Origin: Sanderia malayensis | Lineage: Eukaryota; Cnidaria; Scyphozoa; Semaeostomeae; Pelagiidae | Reading direction: 5' to 3' | Length of the DNA stretch: 64,000 bases | NCBI GenBank assembly: GCA_013076295.1 | Contig: RQOL01000616.1 | Span: 5,546,392-5,610,391, forward strand | Shown: piece after piece, positions 52,801 to 59,745 of the stretch | Layout of the letters: each line of letters opens with the position of its first letter | Numbering within the stretch: position 1 is the first letter of the stretch | Translations under genes and position numbers: made by a program | The notes under the pieces: generated by a model | What the model saw: only the letters and a program-made list of their open reading frames with translations | Database searches by the model: none | Told to the model about the DNA's origin: nothing

Positions 52801-55800
52801 TACATTGGGCTTACAGAGGGAACATTCAAGAAACGTTACACACAACACAAACAATCTTTTAGAAACCGCAGATACGCCAACAGTACCGAGCTTTCGAAAT
52901 ACATCTGGGACCTCAAAGACAAGAACAAAGACTACGACATACAATGGACTATCATCACCTCAGCCAACGCCTACAGCAACATCACAAAAAGGTGTGACCT
53001 TTGCCTGACAGAGAAACTTTACATTGTTAACGCAAACAATGACTCACTTCTTAACAAACGCTCTGAGCTGATTTCTAAATGCCGGCACGAAAATAAATTC
53101 TACCTGAAGAACAATAGAACGCCAAATATCTAATTGACTTCCATGTAAAAATAGCCCCCCTTTGTTTATTCTTATCACACCCTTGTAAATAAATTCCGTC
53201 GTGGATCAGGATGTAAATCATTATAGTCTGTCTGATGATTGCGAGAGCATGAAACTCTGAGTTACAGAAAACTAGTCTCCTTTCTTGCTTCTGCTCTTCA
53301 TTCTAGTATTATATATAAATACATCAATATATAATTAATAAATCGTAACGTTTATTTAGACGTATTCATACCTGTGGACTGAGGAAATTTGGCCCAAAAA
53401 CAAGGGCAAGATTTTCAAGTGACATCTTTGTGATGGCATCGTGGGCTTTAAACTCGTGTAGAAATCGACTTCGAGAAGACAATAAGATATCAGAGACAAT
53501 TAAAAGTAGTCGGAATATCCATTGAACAGTATTCAAAGCTATTCACTGCCAAAACAATGAAAGAGTAATGATATAATGTACAAATTTATACACACATACC
53601 TGATATATTTCAAAGTATTTACATTGCCTCTTGGTATTTTGTGGAGTAAATCAATAAGCTTCCCTTGTCCAGCTTGGGGGTCACTTTTTAGTACTAGAAA
53701 CGAAGACAAAATTGTGAATATTTTAGTACAAGAAACAAAGACTCACTTATGAACACTTTACTTTGAGCAGACTTAAAACACAGTTATAGCTTTTGGTAGT
53801 TCGACAATATTCTAACACAAGCAGCTCTAAGCATCTTTATTCACAATATACTCTATAATATGAAGAGAGCACTATGCAGCAACACAACACAGGTAACTCT
53901 TAGCAAAATAGATCGTTTATACAAACATTCCTTAGATTGCTTAACAACTTGTAGCCTGGACAGTGGACAATAATTTGAGCTTTACAGCGACGAATGACTT
54001 ACATTTGGCAACTGCTGCAACATGTTCATAAAATGCAAAGGGAATAACAGGTTCTGGAAGCATCTTGAAATATTTCTTTAAAAGCGATGCTACATTGTGA
54101 ATTCGTGAACTGCTCTCTAATTCCAAATTGGGAATCTCGCCTTGTTGAAAAGAAAAAACAATCATATGAAACTACTACTAATGAACCGTATCTATATCGA
54201 AGAATACTTGAGGATGCTAAAGATGCCAATAGGTATTAGATTGACTGTGAACATCAAATCTAGATCAATGCGTACAGCATCATGCATGCGTGGATTCGTT
54301 AAGTAATTCATTATAATCAAACAACCTTTGTTGAATCTGTCTTTTAAGTCTTCCACCTCCTGGTAGTTGCCACTATGTCTGAACACACCCTCTTCGAGAC
54401 GTTCTGTGAATCGAAAGTAACAGAATGCACATTAACACCGTACAGTGCGGCGATATTTTCTGCAATGCGTCTCTTGCGTGCAACAAAATCATCATTTTGT
54501 TGCACGAGCATTGAATGCATTGAGCAGTTGAATGGAAGAAGTTGTGCGTTGCTAAAACATCGTAATGGGCACATGTGTTGACACTGCAAAATCGTCTTCA
54601 CATAACGAACTTTTTAATATAACTTGTGGGGGAAATCACACCTTGAACTTCTGGGGATTACCCTCGATTTGATAACAATAAAGCTCCTGAGATAGAGAGA
54701 TACAATTGCGCTCTTCTAGGTCGGTTATATGGGAAAATCGATGCAGTACAACCACCACTATTAACGGGCAACTCCATGCAAGTTGATATCTCTAAGCGAT
54801 TGACAAACATCTTTGTCCCAAAAATATTCTAAATTGGTCATCCGCATGCAAAAGCAATCTCTTTACAACGAACACCTCTCTAAAGCGGACAAAATCATCA
54901 ACCCCACAGGTGCCCGTTATACAGAGGTTCCACTGTATGTGTAAAGTGTCGTTAGAGCATGTCAAAGTTCCATGCTACAAAAGGCTACGTTATTGGTCAT
55001 TGTTGAAAAGTCAACCCACCAGAATGTCTTATGCACTCCACGCATTTCTCGACCAATATTGGCACCATACCACCACCCCGTCTTGAATCAACTCTTATTG
55101 TATCTTCCAGTGACCGTCCAAACATGCCTCCACCCATTGGCTGAAACAAAAACAGACGAAATAATGAGAAGCAAGAAATGTCCAAAGTTTCAAATTTGAA
55201 TGACTCTTCATATAAGATGCACTAAATTTACACGATGAAATGCTTCTAATGTGGTCTAAAGGGCCTGAAGCAAGAATGGATATGTTAAACATCATGGTGG
55301 TGTGCAATAAATTGAACTGGAAATCCATTACAACAAACCTTGCAAAAGTACCCACTTTCCTTCATAAATATTTACAATTCATAAAATCAATAGTGAAATA
55401 TTTTGAGACTTCTTTGCATGCATCATTCATCTGTTCGTTAGAATAAACATTTAATAGAATTTTCTTTGAAAAATACTCACAGTATATATGACTATATTTA
55501 TAGCTGTTATCCAGTCTTCCAGGTCAGGTTGCGATGAAGCCATGAACACAAATGACTCCCGAGTTTCTGTTACTGGTCTACCCTCTCTTTGCTCGCCAGC
55601 TAAAATAGCAGAAGGGGACACCGTATCAACATCTGAGATATAGCCAAGCATTTTAACGGAAGGTGCAGTTTCCTAATGCTGATAGCCATACCATAACAAG
55701 AAGTATATGCAATAAAAGAATGAAATTTACTGCAAAGGGGGGAGGAAGTGACTCCAGGTCTCCCCTCTCTGGCTACATCTCTGATCAATGTGGATGCTTT

Positions 55801-57742
55801 TCAACTAATAGGGGCTCTCAAGCTATGCATATTAGACACTTAAGGAATTTTGTCCAATATTTTACTCTAACTGAGCTGCCGTGCACCTCATAAAGGTCTG
55901 CAACCTGCTATATAGATACAAAGCATGAAGACTGTGACCCAATATGCTTGATACATACAGACAATCTCAAACTGAAATGGATGTATGGCATCTCCAGTTT
56001 TTCTTTCCACTTGATTGCCTGCTAAAAGGACAGCTGATAGTGGCTTTGAATCCTGTATGTTAAAAGATATCACTGGTCAACATTCTACTTATAGCAATTT
56101 ATATACACTGATAATAAAGCAGTAAATAAAGCCATGAAATCATCATATGATGAAGCCATTTATCATATGTTGACTTCAAGCAAATGGAAAACCCCATGTC
56201 TATAAATAAGACAGCCTATCAAAAGGTCACCAAATCTTTCCTAAATACTCTGATAACATTATATACTTCTAATTTCTAATGCCTATTAGAAATAAAATCT
56301 TTATTCTCACCCCTTTCGTTTTAAAATAATACAATTGATCTCCTTTGATTTCAAACCATCTTCTTCGCAAAGCTTTTTGCCAGCCACCAGTTTTAAGCAA
56401 CCAGCCACTGTGGAGCTAAAAATAAAGTTGCAAATGTTAAACACAGTCAAACCTCAATCTCGAAATAGATCATCTTAAAAAACTCTTTATTTCAAACAGA
56501 TTCCTATTTCCCCTCGTTTTCCTATATAGGGTAAACTTAATTCCTATTTCAAATTCCTGCTTTGTTAGACAAGTTTTCTTCTCCTGTGCAAGTTTCAAGA
56601 TAACAGGACTATTGTGATGCATTAGCAAGCCAACAATTAAAAAGGAAAGTTTACAAATCGGACTTCTAAAATAGAAATCGAACAAACTGAATGGCAGAAA
56701 TTAGAATCATAGACGCCGACTTTTATTTTTCCCAGGGGGGGCTCAAAATTAAAAAAAAAATTGGAAAAATAAAAAGGTAGAAAAACTCCCTGTTACTTTT
56801 AATAACGTAGAATATACATATGTATTATGTATAACAAAAAACAAAACATTGCAAAAAACAGATATACCATCATGGTCTACAGTATCATCAGCTCAATTCT
56901 TTGATTAGTGTTTCTTCAATAAAATAAACCTTTTTTTCAGATCCCAAACAAAATTCCCAGGGGGGGCTGAGCCCCCCCATAGAAATTTCCAGAGGGGGCT
57001 TGAGCCCCCAAGCCCCCACGTAGTCGGCGCCTATGATTAGAATAGCTGAGAGACATTCACTCACTCAAAGAACTGCAAGCATTAACTTAAAAAATTGCAA
57101 GACTAAAACATACAGAGTATGTTTTTGTCTCAAAGTATTTGTTTACTCCATTTGCAATTAACGATGGGGCAATTAAACGATGACCATAGTTGCATTACCC
57201 AAATCTATTTCCCGTTGTTGCCTGTTCTATTTTGTTAGCGTTCATTCTATTTCCTCATTAAAAATTAAGCCTTAAAATTTGCATAAACGGCTTTTAGTTA
57301 AATCTTCAACAAAAATCAACAGTTACTCAATCATTAACTTAAATGATAAGTCCCAGATTAAATTACAAAGCCCTATATCTAGTATATTAGTTTCCATGAG
57401 GAGCAGCTTTAATAAATGAGATAAAAAATTAGGCCAGAAAAAAACATAACATAACACTCATAACACTCTGGAACAGGATAGAAAATATATTACTGTTTTT
57501 TGCTGCTGAAGAGTAGTAGACCCTCTGCATGACATAGTTCTAGGTATCCTGGCTGGCTTGGGAATCCTCGAAGTGTTATTTACTTGAAGTAACGATTTAT
57601 CATTATTCCTCGATGAAGTTGAACTTGATGCTTCCTCTTCTTTCTGTTTGGTGGCTAGGCCCTGTCGATCAGAACGAGACTTTGAGCGATAATTTATCGA
57701 AAATTTTCGGATCGCGAGACTGTTGACGAATTTTTCTTGCAT
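43863..57742 (-). CDS. PH-RhoGAP-coiled-coil protein (ARHGAP22/24/25 type)
   Basis: Fourteen coding exons in transcript order: 57742-57494, 56415-56311, 56052-55959, 55599-55481, 55140-55020, 54403-54326, 54140-54003, 53693-53600, 53468-53372, 45645-45482, 45161-45049, 44948-44895, 44705-44552, 43965-43863. All phases close, giving 560 residues. A Ser/Arg-rich N-terminus (1-83) precedes a PH domain (about 84-189, opening LHSGWLLKTGGWQKALRRRW). The RhoGAP domain (about 200-415) includes the arginine-finger region LEEGVFRHSG (R238), VASLLKKYFKMLPEPVIPF and KMSLENLALVFGPNF. A coiled coil (about 477-530) lies near the C-terminus. This order is that of FilGAP-type Rac/Cdc42 GTPase-activating proteins controlling actin and cell protrusion. 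The intron 53371-45646 holds nested retroelements. The exon 6 donor (GTTGTT) is weak. Confidence 0.95.
44214..44400. repeat. MITE, 'attcgaac' family, copy 1
   Basis: An inverted repeat starting agagtcaaatctggatagtt and ending gaattagacagagttgactg, in the last ARHGAP intron. It is the reverse complement of the element at 61846-62030 over its whole length with modest divergence. Confidence 0.8.
45308..45451. repeat. MITE, 'CCGCATGTAAGA' family, copy 5
   Basis: The left end is acagtgaaaatccgcatgta and the right end tttcatgcgggtttctaatg, in an ARHGAP intron between exons 10 and 11. It is closest to copies 2 and 4. Confidence 0.75.
45997..46255 (+). repeat. Left terminal repeat (pLTR) of Penelope-like element
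   Basis: Matches 53039-53297 over its full 259 bp. It opens with the last codons of the element's protein (tgactcacttcttaacaaac) and includes the stop codon and 3' UTR, so it is a 5'-truncated copy of the element's 3' end. Confidence 0.9.
46152..46218 (+). ncRNA. Hammerhead-ribozyme-like motif, left pLTR
   Basis: Read 5' to 3': cleavage triplet GTC (46156-46158), stem I strands gtggat and gtctgt (six pairs including wobbles) around an upper hairpin gatg/catt, core CTGATGA (46190-46196), stem II tgc-gaga-gca, then GAAA (46209-46212). This is the order of a type I hammerhead, a known feature of Penelope terminal repeats. Weak points are a U-U at the base of stem II and a stem III of only about two pairs. 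Cleavage would fall after 46158. Confidence 0.5.
46373..46474 (+). pseudogene. 5' part of the Penelope-like coding frame, cut by insertion
   Basis: An ATG at 46373 opens 34 codons that run without a stop to the BEL/Pao insertion point. The frame resumes in phase 0 at 51094, directly after the duplicated ttaag target. The two pieces correspond to the N-terminus and the rest of one protein, so the copy is interrupted as it stands. Confidence 0.75.
46475..46701 (-). repeat. 3' LTR of BEL/Pao element
   Basis: A 227-bp copy matching 50862-51088. On the minus strand it begins tgttgcgaacactg and ends aaatatacgaca. It abuts the polypurine tract at 46702-46711. Confidence 0.92.
46702..46711 (-). other. 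Polypurine tract of BEL/Pao element
   Basis: On the minus strand ttggggggag lies directly before the 3' LTR. This is the expected site of plus-strand priming. Confidence 0.65.
46721..50815 (-). CDS. BEL/Pao Gag-Pol polyprotein with in-frame deletion
   Basis: 1364 residues from an ATG 47 bp inside the 5' LTR boundary. In order: an N-terminal coiled coil (about 30-130), a capsid-like Gag region (about 270-450), Cys/His zinc-knuckle motifs (about 472-537), a retropepsin motif LLDTGCD (about 573-579), and reverse transcriptase with LVGDIQKAFHQVEV (about 901-914) and YVDDYVGG (983-990). After the RT connection (DKWNKW) the frame jumps at about residue 1137 directly to GGFYERLIGVTKK, which in this family lies downstream of the integrase catalytic core. 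The integrase C-terminal region then follows to the stop. RNase H and the catalytic integrase domain are therefore absent, yet the frame is kept. Replication would need proteins from another copy. Confidence 0.92.
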   Translation of the reverse strand: MAEQQVERAMSGDESSGSSENSTARDPRGDQDTLEDLKEYREINKEVNEDAIEELKSLTAQKETDSQRLAELRYTLEPTIKEIEVLDKKIQGMMKKLRLKRELINELKTCRAYHAKVKTLMQRAKEHEASNKKASLSGTTRQQEHRQGGRKESLSPPPLFHIGDDRTVTAPSISNQATIQVTGTADKPSSYDLFGMQGMPEPTGQIHRPEISATANTGQTFSRPDIFGMRMGNEDQGNPRTGWEWPTNTRSAYAEMVGQPRANSASSIRLPKIEMKSFNGDPKEWIQFWDVFERNIHLNTSLAKVSKMQYLKGLLKGAAANAISHLLITEDNYQPAVEALKQRYGQPALLRNSHLAALKEVEPVYNSKELTRLRRLHDEVDCHYKALTVMGVKSETYSMVIMPDLMKKIPRDIVVSVKRLRDVNYDWQLGEFLEGLWNELVIRGLHETNSNTREISKDHKTGKVFSIANKLCPFCLAEHPAEDCDKVTDIEERRQLVKRYKRCFQCLKKGHRARDCYLRKECSKCKKQGHHASICKEEHAANLHVTGKSSIAYQTVQAIVNLPGKNEVRCRMLLDTGCDRSYMTQEFANKLKGKPIRYERKILDTVHGEKTHNCAVFLLEMKNGKGELQCTAEVSTLSKLTSVRNVKPKIIQERYHHLKGLEFSDISDKDELDVHIIVGLEDLCKIRTGTMIWGAKGEPVAEETKMGWTLLGPVADEGTSQNQESRVLLTKEQSSISESLERLWDLDTVGIREGDEVHDMFKDTITFNGQRYCVELPWKQGSYCLPSNKEMSEDRLRGLIRRLRKNPEQLQAYDNVIKEQLKSGIVEPVPKDEFTSKVHYIPHHGVFKQNAESTKLRLVYDASAKGRRTDKSLNECLHVGPALTPLLFNVLTRFRTKPVALVGDIQKAFHQVEVCTRDRDSLRFLWTDDPVKEPLSIKELRFTRVIFGSGPSPFLLNGTIQKHLEQYEERDPAFVEEASKCFYVDDYVGGANNAKEAMVLQQKLEERMQEGGFALHKWKSNSKEVMKDLQFETSQNEEETYAKQALGTNNGQAKILGINWNSANDLLSINVSLSSNQEEALTKREMLSELAKIYDPLGLIGPAVVAGKIAFQEACRDKKDWDNPVNENVKDKWNKWQGGFYERLIGVTKKTLFKAIGRSVLRFRELETMLIKVEGLLNNRPLTYQTEELDLEVITPNHLIFGHALPIIGDHDEDSEEDVVFTKRMKYLESKKNHIWTRWMKEYILNLREYHKIITTIVDPPRLGQLVLIVDDSVRRRYWQMGKIVKQLKSKDGVTRAVKVQIASQGKLYEIERPLQGICPLEIDAPINKEKNDVSQLRIQPRRAAATSGENRRKLVTDILNQDP
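50841..50859 (-). other. Primer-binding site of BEL/Pao element
   Basis: On the minus strand tggcacctccgacgggacc begins two bases after the 5' LTR. TGG at its start would pair with the CCA end of a tRNA. I cannot name the tRNA from the sequence alone. Confidence 0.55.
50862..51088 (-). repeat. 5' LTR of BEL/Pao element
   Basis: A 227-bp copy, the same length as the 3' LTR, with matching ends and interior by eye. It adjoins the ttaag duplication at 51089-51093. Confidence 0.92.
51094..53133 (+). CDS. Penelope-like reverse transcriptase / GIY-YIG protein (main part)
   Basis: 678 residues from the first internal ATG (51097), open to the stop at 53131. Reverse-transcriptase motifs include FDIESFYPSI (about 220-229), MGSFDGAEICE (about 282-292) and the catalytic box YRDDG (314-318), followed by LKIVNYLDVTLNL. 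A Cys cluster CNCYKKDQC...C (about 533-547) precedes the GIY-YIG nuclease, with YIGLTE (569-574), R580 and the likely catalytic Glu in STELSKYIW (about 598). This fusion is specific to Penelope-like elements, where the nuclease nicks target DNA for primed reverse transcription. The true N-terminus is at 46373, cut off by the BEL insertion. The last 31 codons overlap the right terminal repeat. Confidence 0.9.
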   Translation, partial: RMRWKAFFYEKSSKEDPPNDDRNNTFGFKSRKCPPQNEDLTPFENDLLNMVKHIQFRNIHDNFQDQLRKDIQKINRSTKAFIPADKTTNFYELDKNQHDKLLMNSITTTYKKANDNSIHNINNEALNIATELNLQDRTERMAERNAFITLKDHKDNFDNNPTCRLINPAKSEIGRISKQILEKINTTIRTATALNQWKNTLSVINWFKKVENKQQHTFIIFDIESFYPSISKKLLSDAISFAKTYCNITEQEINIIMHARKSLLFNKGTTWVKKDSNMFDVTMGSFDGAEICELVGLFILNQLCTKYGRDNIGLYRDDGLAIFKNITGPQADRIRKDITKHFKQHGLNITIQTNLKIVNYLDVTLNLINDSYYPYRKPNNKPLYINTKSNHPPNIIKQLPAAINRRISDISCNETEFNKAKPIYEDALQSSGYDEPLSFTNNGSPSRVKRNRQRNIIWFNPPYSKNVQTNIGKTFLKLINKHFHKNHKFHKIFNKNNVKVSYSCTDNMESIISKHNKKVTNTANTANNSTDKTCNCYKKDQCPLNNNCLTSSIIYNAKVTTNEDTTEKNYIGLTEGTFKKRYTQHKQSFRNRRYANSTELSKYIWDLKDKNKDYDIQWTIITSANAYSNITKRCDLCLTEKLYIVNANNDSLLNKRSELISKCRHENKFYLKNNRTPNI
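53039..53297 (+). repeat. Right terminal repeat of Penelope-like element
   Basis: A 259-bp match to 45997-46255. It includes the end of the coding frame, the stop at 53131 and about 164 bp of 3' UTR with the hammerhead-like motif. The ARHGAP exon 9 donor is only about 75 bp beyond it. Confidence 0.9.
53194..53260 (+). ncRNA. Hammerhead-ribozyme-like motif, right pLTR
   Basis: The same arrangement as the left copy: GTC (53198-53200), stem I gtggat/gtctgt, CTGATGA (53232-53238), stem II tgc-gaga-gca, GAAA (53251-53254). With both copies intact, a transcript of the element could in principle be cut twice, releasing a unit-length RNA. Confidence 0.5.
54860..54940. repeat. 'cctctctaaagcggac ... 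gaggttccactgta' repeat end
   Basis: Intronic in ARHGAP. The stretch aacacctctctaaagcggac followed by tatacagaggttccactgta is the terminal wording of a dispersed MITE also seen in part at 37672 and 2473. Confidence 0.4.
56708..57035. mobile_element. hAT-like MITE with 8-bp target duplication
   Basis: A 328-bp element between 8-bp direct repeats attagaat (56700-56707 and 57036-57043). Terminal inverted repeats are catagacgccgact on the left and agtcggcgcctatg on the right, with one mismatch. Subterminal G-runs (cccagggggggctc and its partner) are also inverted. It is in the first ARHGAP intron and has no transposase frame. Confidence 0.88.
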
Positions 57743-58780
57743 TTCGGTACACTAACTATTTTTTCTCGGCGTAATTCGACTTTTTTAATATTTACAAACT
57801 TTTTTATATACACACTCTAAAACATATATGTACAAACTAATCCATCTATGAATAGCAGAGAAATAATGAAAATCAATTTGCCCTCAATATCTCTTTCCTT
57901 CCTATTGAATAATGCATTAGTAATAAAATGTAAATGGGCGTATTGTTTTATCGTGTTGGTATATATTCAAATCGCTCACATTAACCACAAATTAATGAAT
58001 ATCCATAACTTAAACAGAAATTTGCGTATTTAAAAATCTTCTGTTTATTACAAAGATAGCAAAGCGGAAAATAAAACGATAACAAGATCATCATGGGAAC
58101 AAAACATTAATATGAGAGTAGAATATGAACAAGACTTTTAGGGTGCGTTCTTTTGGGAAATTTGTCTCCTCAAAATTCGCAAAAAGGTAGAGTTCGCAGA
58201 CTTCCGATCCATGACCTCCAAAGTCTTTTGCTCTGGAGACAGAAGAGTTTGGAGACTGCCAAGCCTCCGATTTTCCGGAGAATTGACCAGAAAAACGAGC
58301 TTTCCATCTCTCTAAGGTGTCCAGAAAAAGAAAGAGGCAAAAAAGTTCCCAAAGCAATGCACCCTTAATGAATATTTACTAACTTCATTTTTGTATATTT
58401 TCAAAATTAAATCAGCTTTTTGCTTAAAGTACGGCAGTTTCTTAACCTTTTCTGACTTTTGAGTATTATTTATTCTTATTCTTTATTTATTATTACTTAT
58501 TCTCTTATAACAAAAATAGCTGGGGCAAAATTTGAAGTTTGGTACTTTTTAAAATGTGGGTACCGGGTACCAACATAACGGATAAATGAATTGTTTTGTC
58601 TCAATAAATTCAAATTCAACATTCAAATTCACATAATTCAACAGCAATTCGCATACTTTTATAAATACTTCATCCCTCCGAATATTCCCCACACAAACAT
58701 ATTGATCTTTGCCACAACGTTCTTATGGTACACCAGGTCTTGGTCTTCTGCCAACTCAGCCCATCCCGTTTCCTTTTTGT

Positions 58781-59071
58781 ACCGTAAATCCTCGAATAAG
58801 CCCCCACCTTTGAATACGCCCTCCCCTCGAATAAGCCCCCATCCTGATAATTATTTTGCAGGGATATTGAGCTCTCAAGTTTCCAGACATTGAAGTTTTT
58901 TAGTGAATGTATTGCAAATAACATAGCAGCAAGCTTAAACCAATAACTTTATTAATAAAGCTGCATCGTGTAGCTTTTATTTCACATATTGAACAATAAT
59001 TCAGCTAAAATTTCGTTTTTGCAATTCGGGATTTACGGTAAGCCGTCAGGGGCTGATTCGAGGATAATGCG
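58781..59071. repeat. MITE, 'TTACGGTA / cgaataagccccc' family, copy 4
   Basis: Begins taccgtaaatcctcgaataa and ends with the inverted, slightly decayed ggctgattcgaggataatgc. A second gggatttacggtaag lies just inside the right end. The interior matches the fragment at 10650. Confidence 0.7.
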
Positions 59072-59489
59072 GTGTGACAACACAAGAACTTAAAGTTAAA
59101 GAATGTGATTATGTTTTTACTTGGTAGTTATACCATTGAATTTGGATTTTTTCAAAAACAGAGACAACATGAAGTCATAAATAAAAATAATAGTATAAAA
59201 ATAAGCAAAAAATATTCATCAATTATTCAATAAGAAAGATTTTCTTGAACATTGCTATAACTCTTCAGGGTAAAATAAAACAGCTGAATTCAATTTATAT
59301 GGGTTAACATGATCAAAGTAACTGATAATATTTCTTGATAATTTGAAGCTGACAATTCCTCGAATTATCTCAATAGTAAACAAATGTCTCTGATTTCCAT
59401 AAGCGCATTTTGTGCAAAACAAAACAGTATTATGAACGCGAGGCATAACCAACATGGAAACTGGAATGAACATTCACTTTGGCTTTTTG

Positions 59490-59499
59490 TTCACGTGAA
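59490..59499. promoter_or_regulatory. Palindromic E-box TTCACGTGAA
   Basis: A perfect 10-bp palindrome with a CACGTG core about 250 bp upstream of the SLC25A36 start codon. It contains TCACGTGA, the form bound by MIT/TFE factors in animals. Function is inferred from sequence and position only. Confidence 0.3.
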
Positions 59500-59745
59500 A
59501 GGAGAGTGAACCAATCAATGATGAGAAGTATGCATCAAATCCCGCGGAGTGATTGGTCAAAAACGTTGTTAAACGTGATTACTTCGAGCAACCTTTGCTC
59601 TTTGGCTGTGAAGGTTTGGCATGTCTCTCTGACGTACTTTATTCGCAGTATTTTCATACGCTCAGTCGCACAACACATTATCTTTGCTATTTTGAGTATT
59701 TTGGACGTGTTATTGAATGTTATTCGTGCAACGAGAAACAGTTTC

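Larger units (their letters stand above)
45997..53297 (+). mobile_element. Penelope-like retroelement, split by a nested BEL/Pao element
   Basis: The element lies in an ARHGAP intron, antisense to that gene. Two direct copies of a 259-bp terminal repeat bound it (45997-46255 and 53039-53297), with no visible base differences. The left copy begins inside what is the 3' end of the coding frame in the right copy, the partial-tandem (pLTR) arrangement known for Penelope elements. The single protein has a reverse transcriptase and a C-terminal GIY-YIG nuclease, which defines the class. Flanking sequences share tctagt (45991-45996 and 53302-53307), but a clean target duplication is not evident. Without the BEL insertion the element would be about 2.7 kb. 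Near-identical terminal repeats imply recent arrival. Confidence 0.9.
57743..59745. other. Divergent promoter region, ARHGAP and SLC25A36
   Basis: About 2 kb between the two divergent start codons. It contains the repeat at 58781-59071 and a palindromic E-box at 59490. I see no coding exon. A longer in-frame start at 59479 for the carrier is possible but would add an N-terminus not found in the family. Confidence 0.5.

Noticed and set aside
59479..59745. N-terminal extension of the SLC25A36 frame from an ATG at 59479
   Set aside because: Family members start just before VHLFAGG, and the extension is unlike any carrier sequence. The ATG at 59746 fits.
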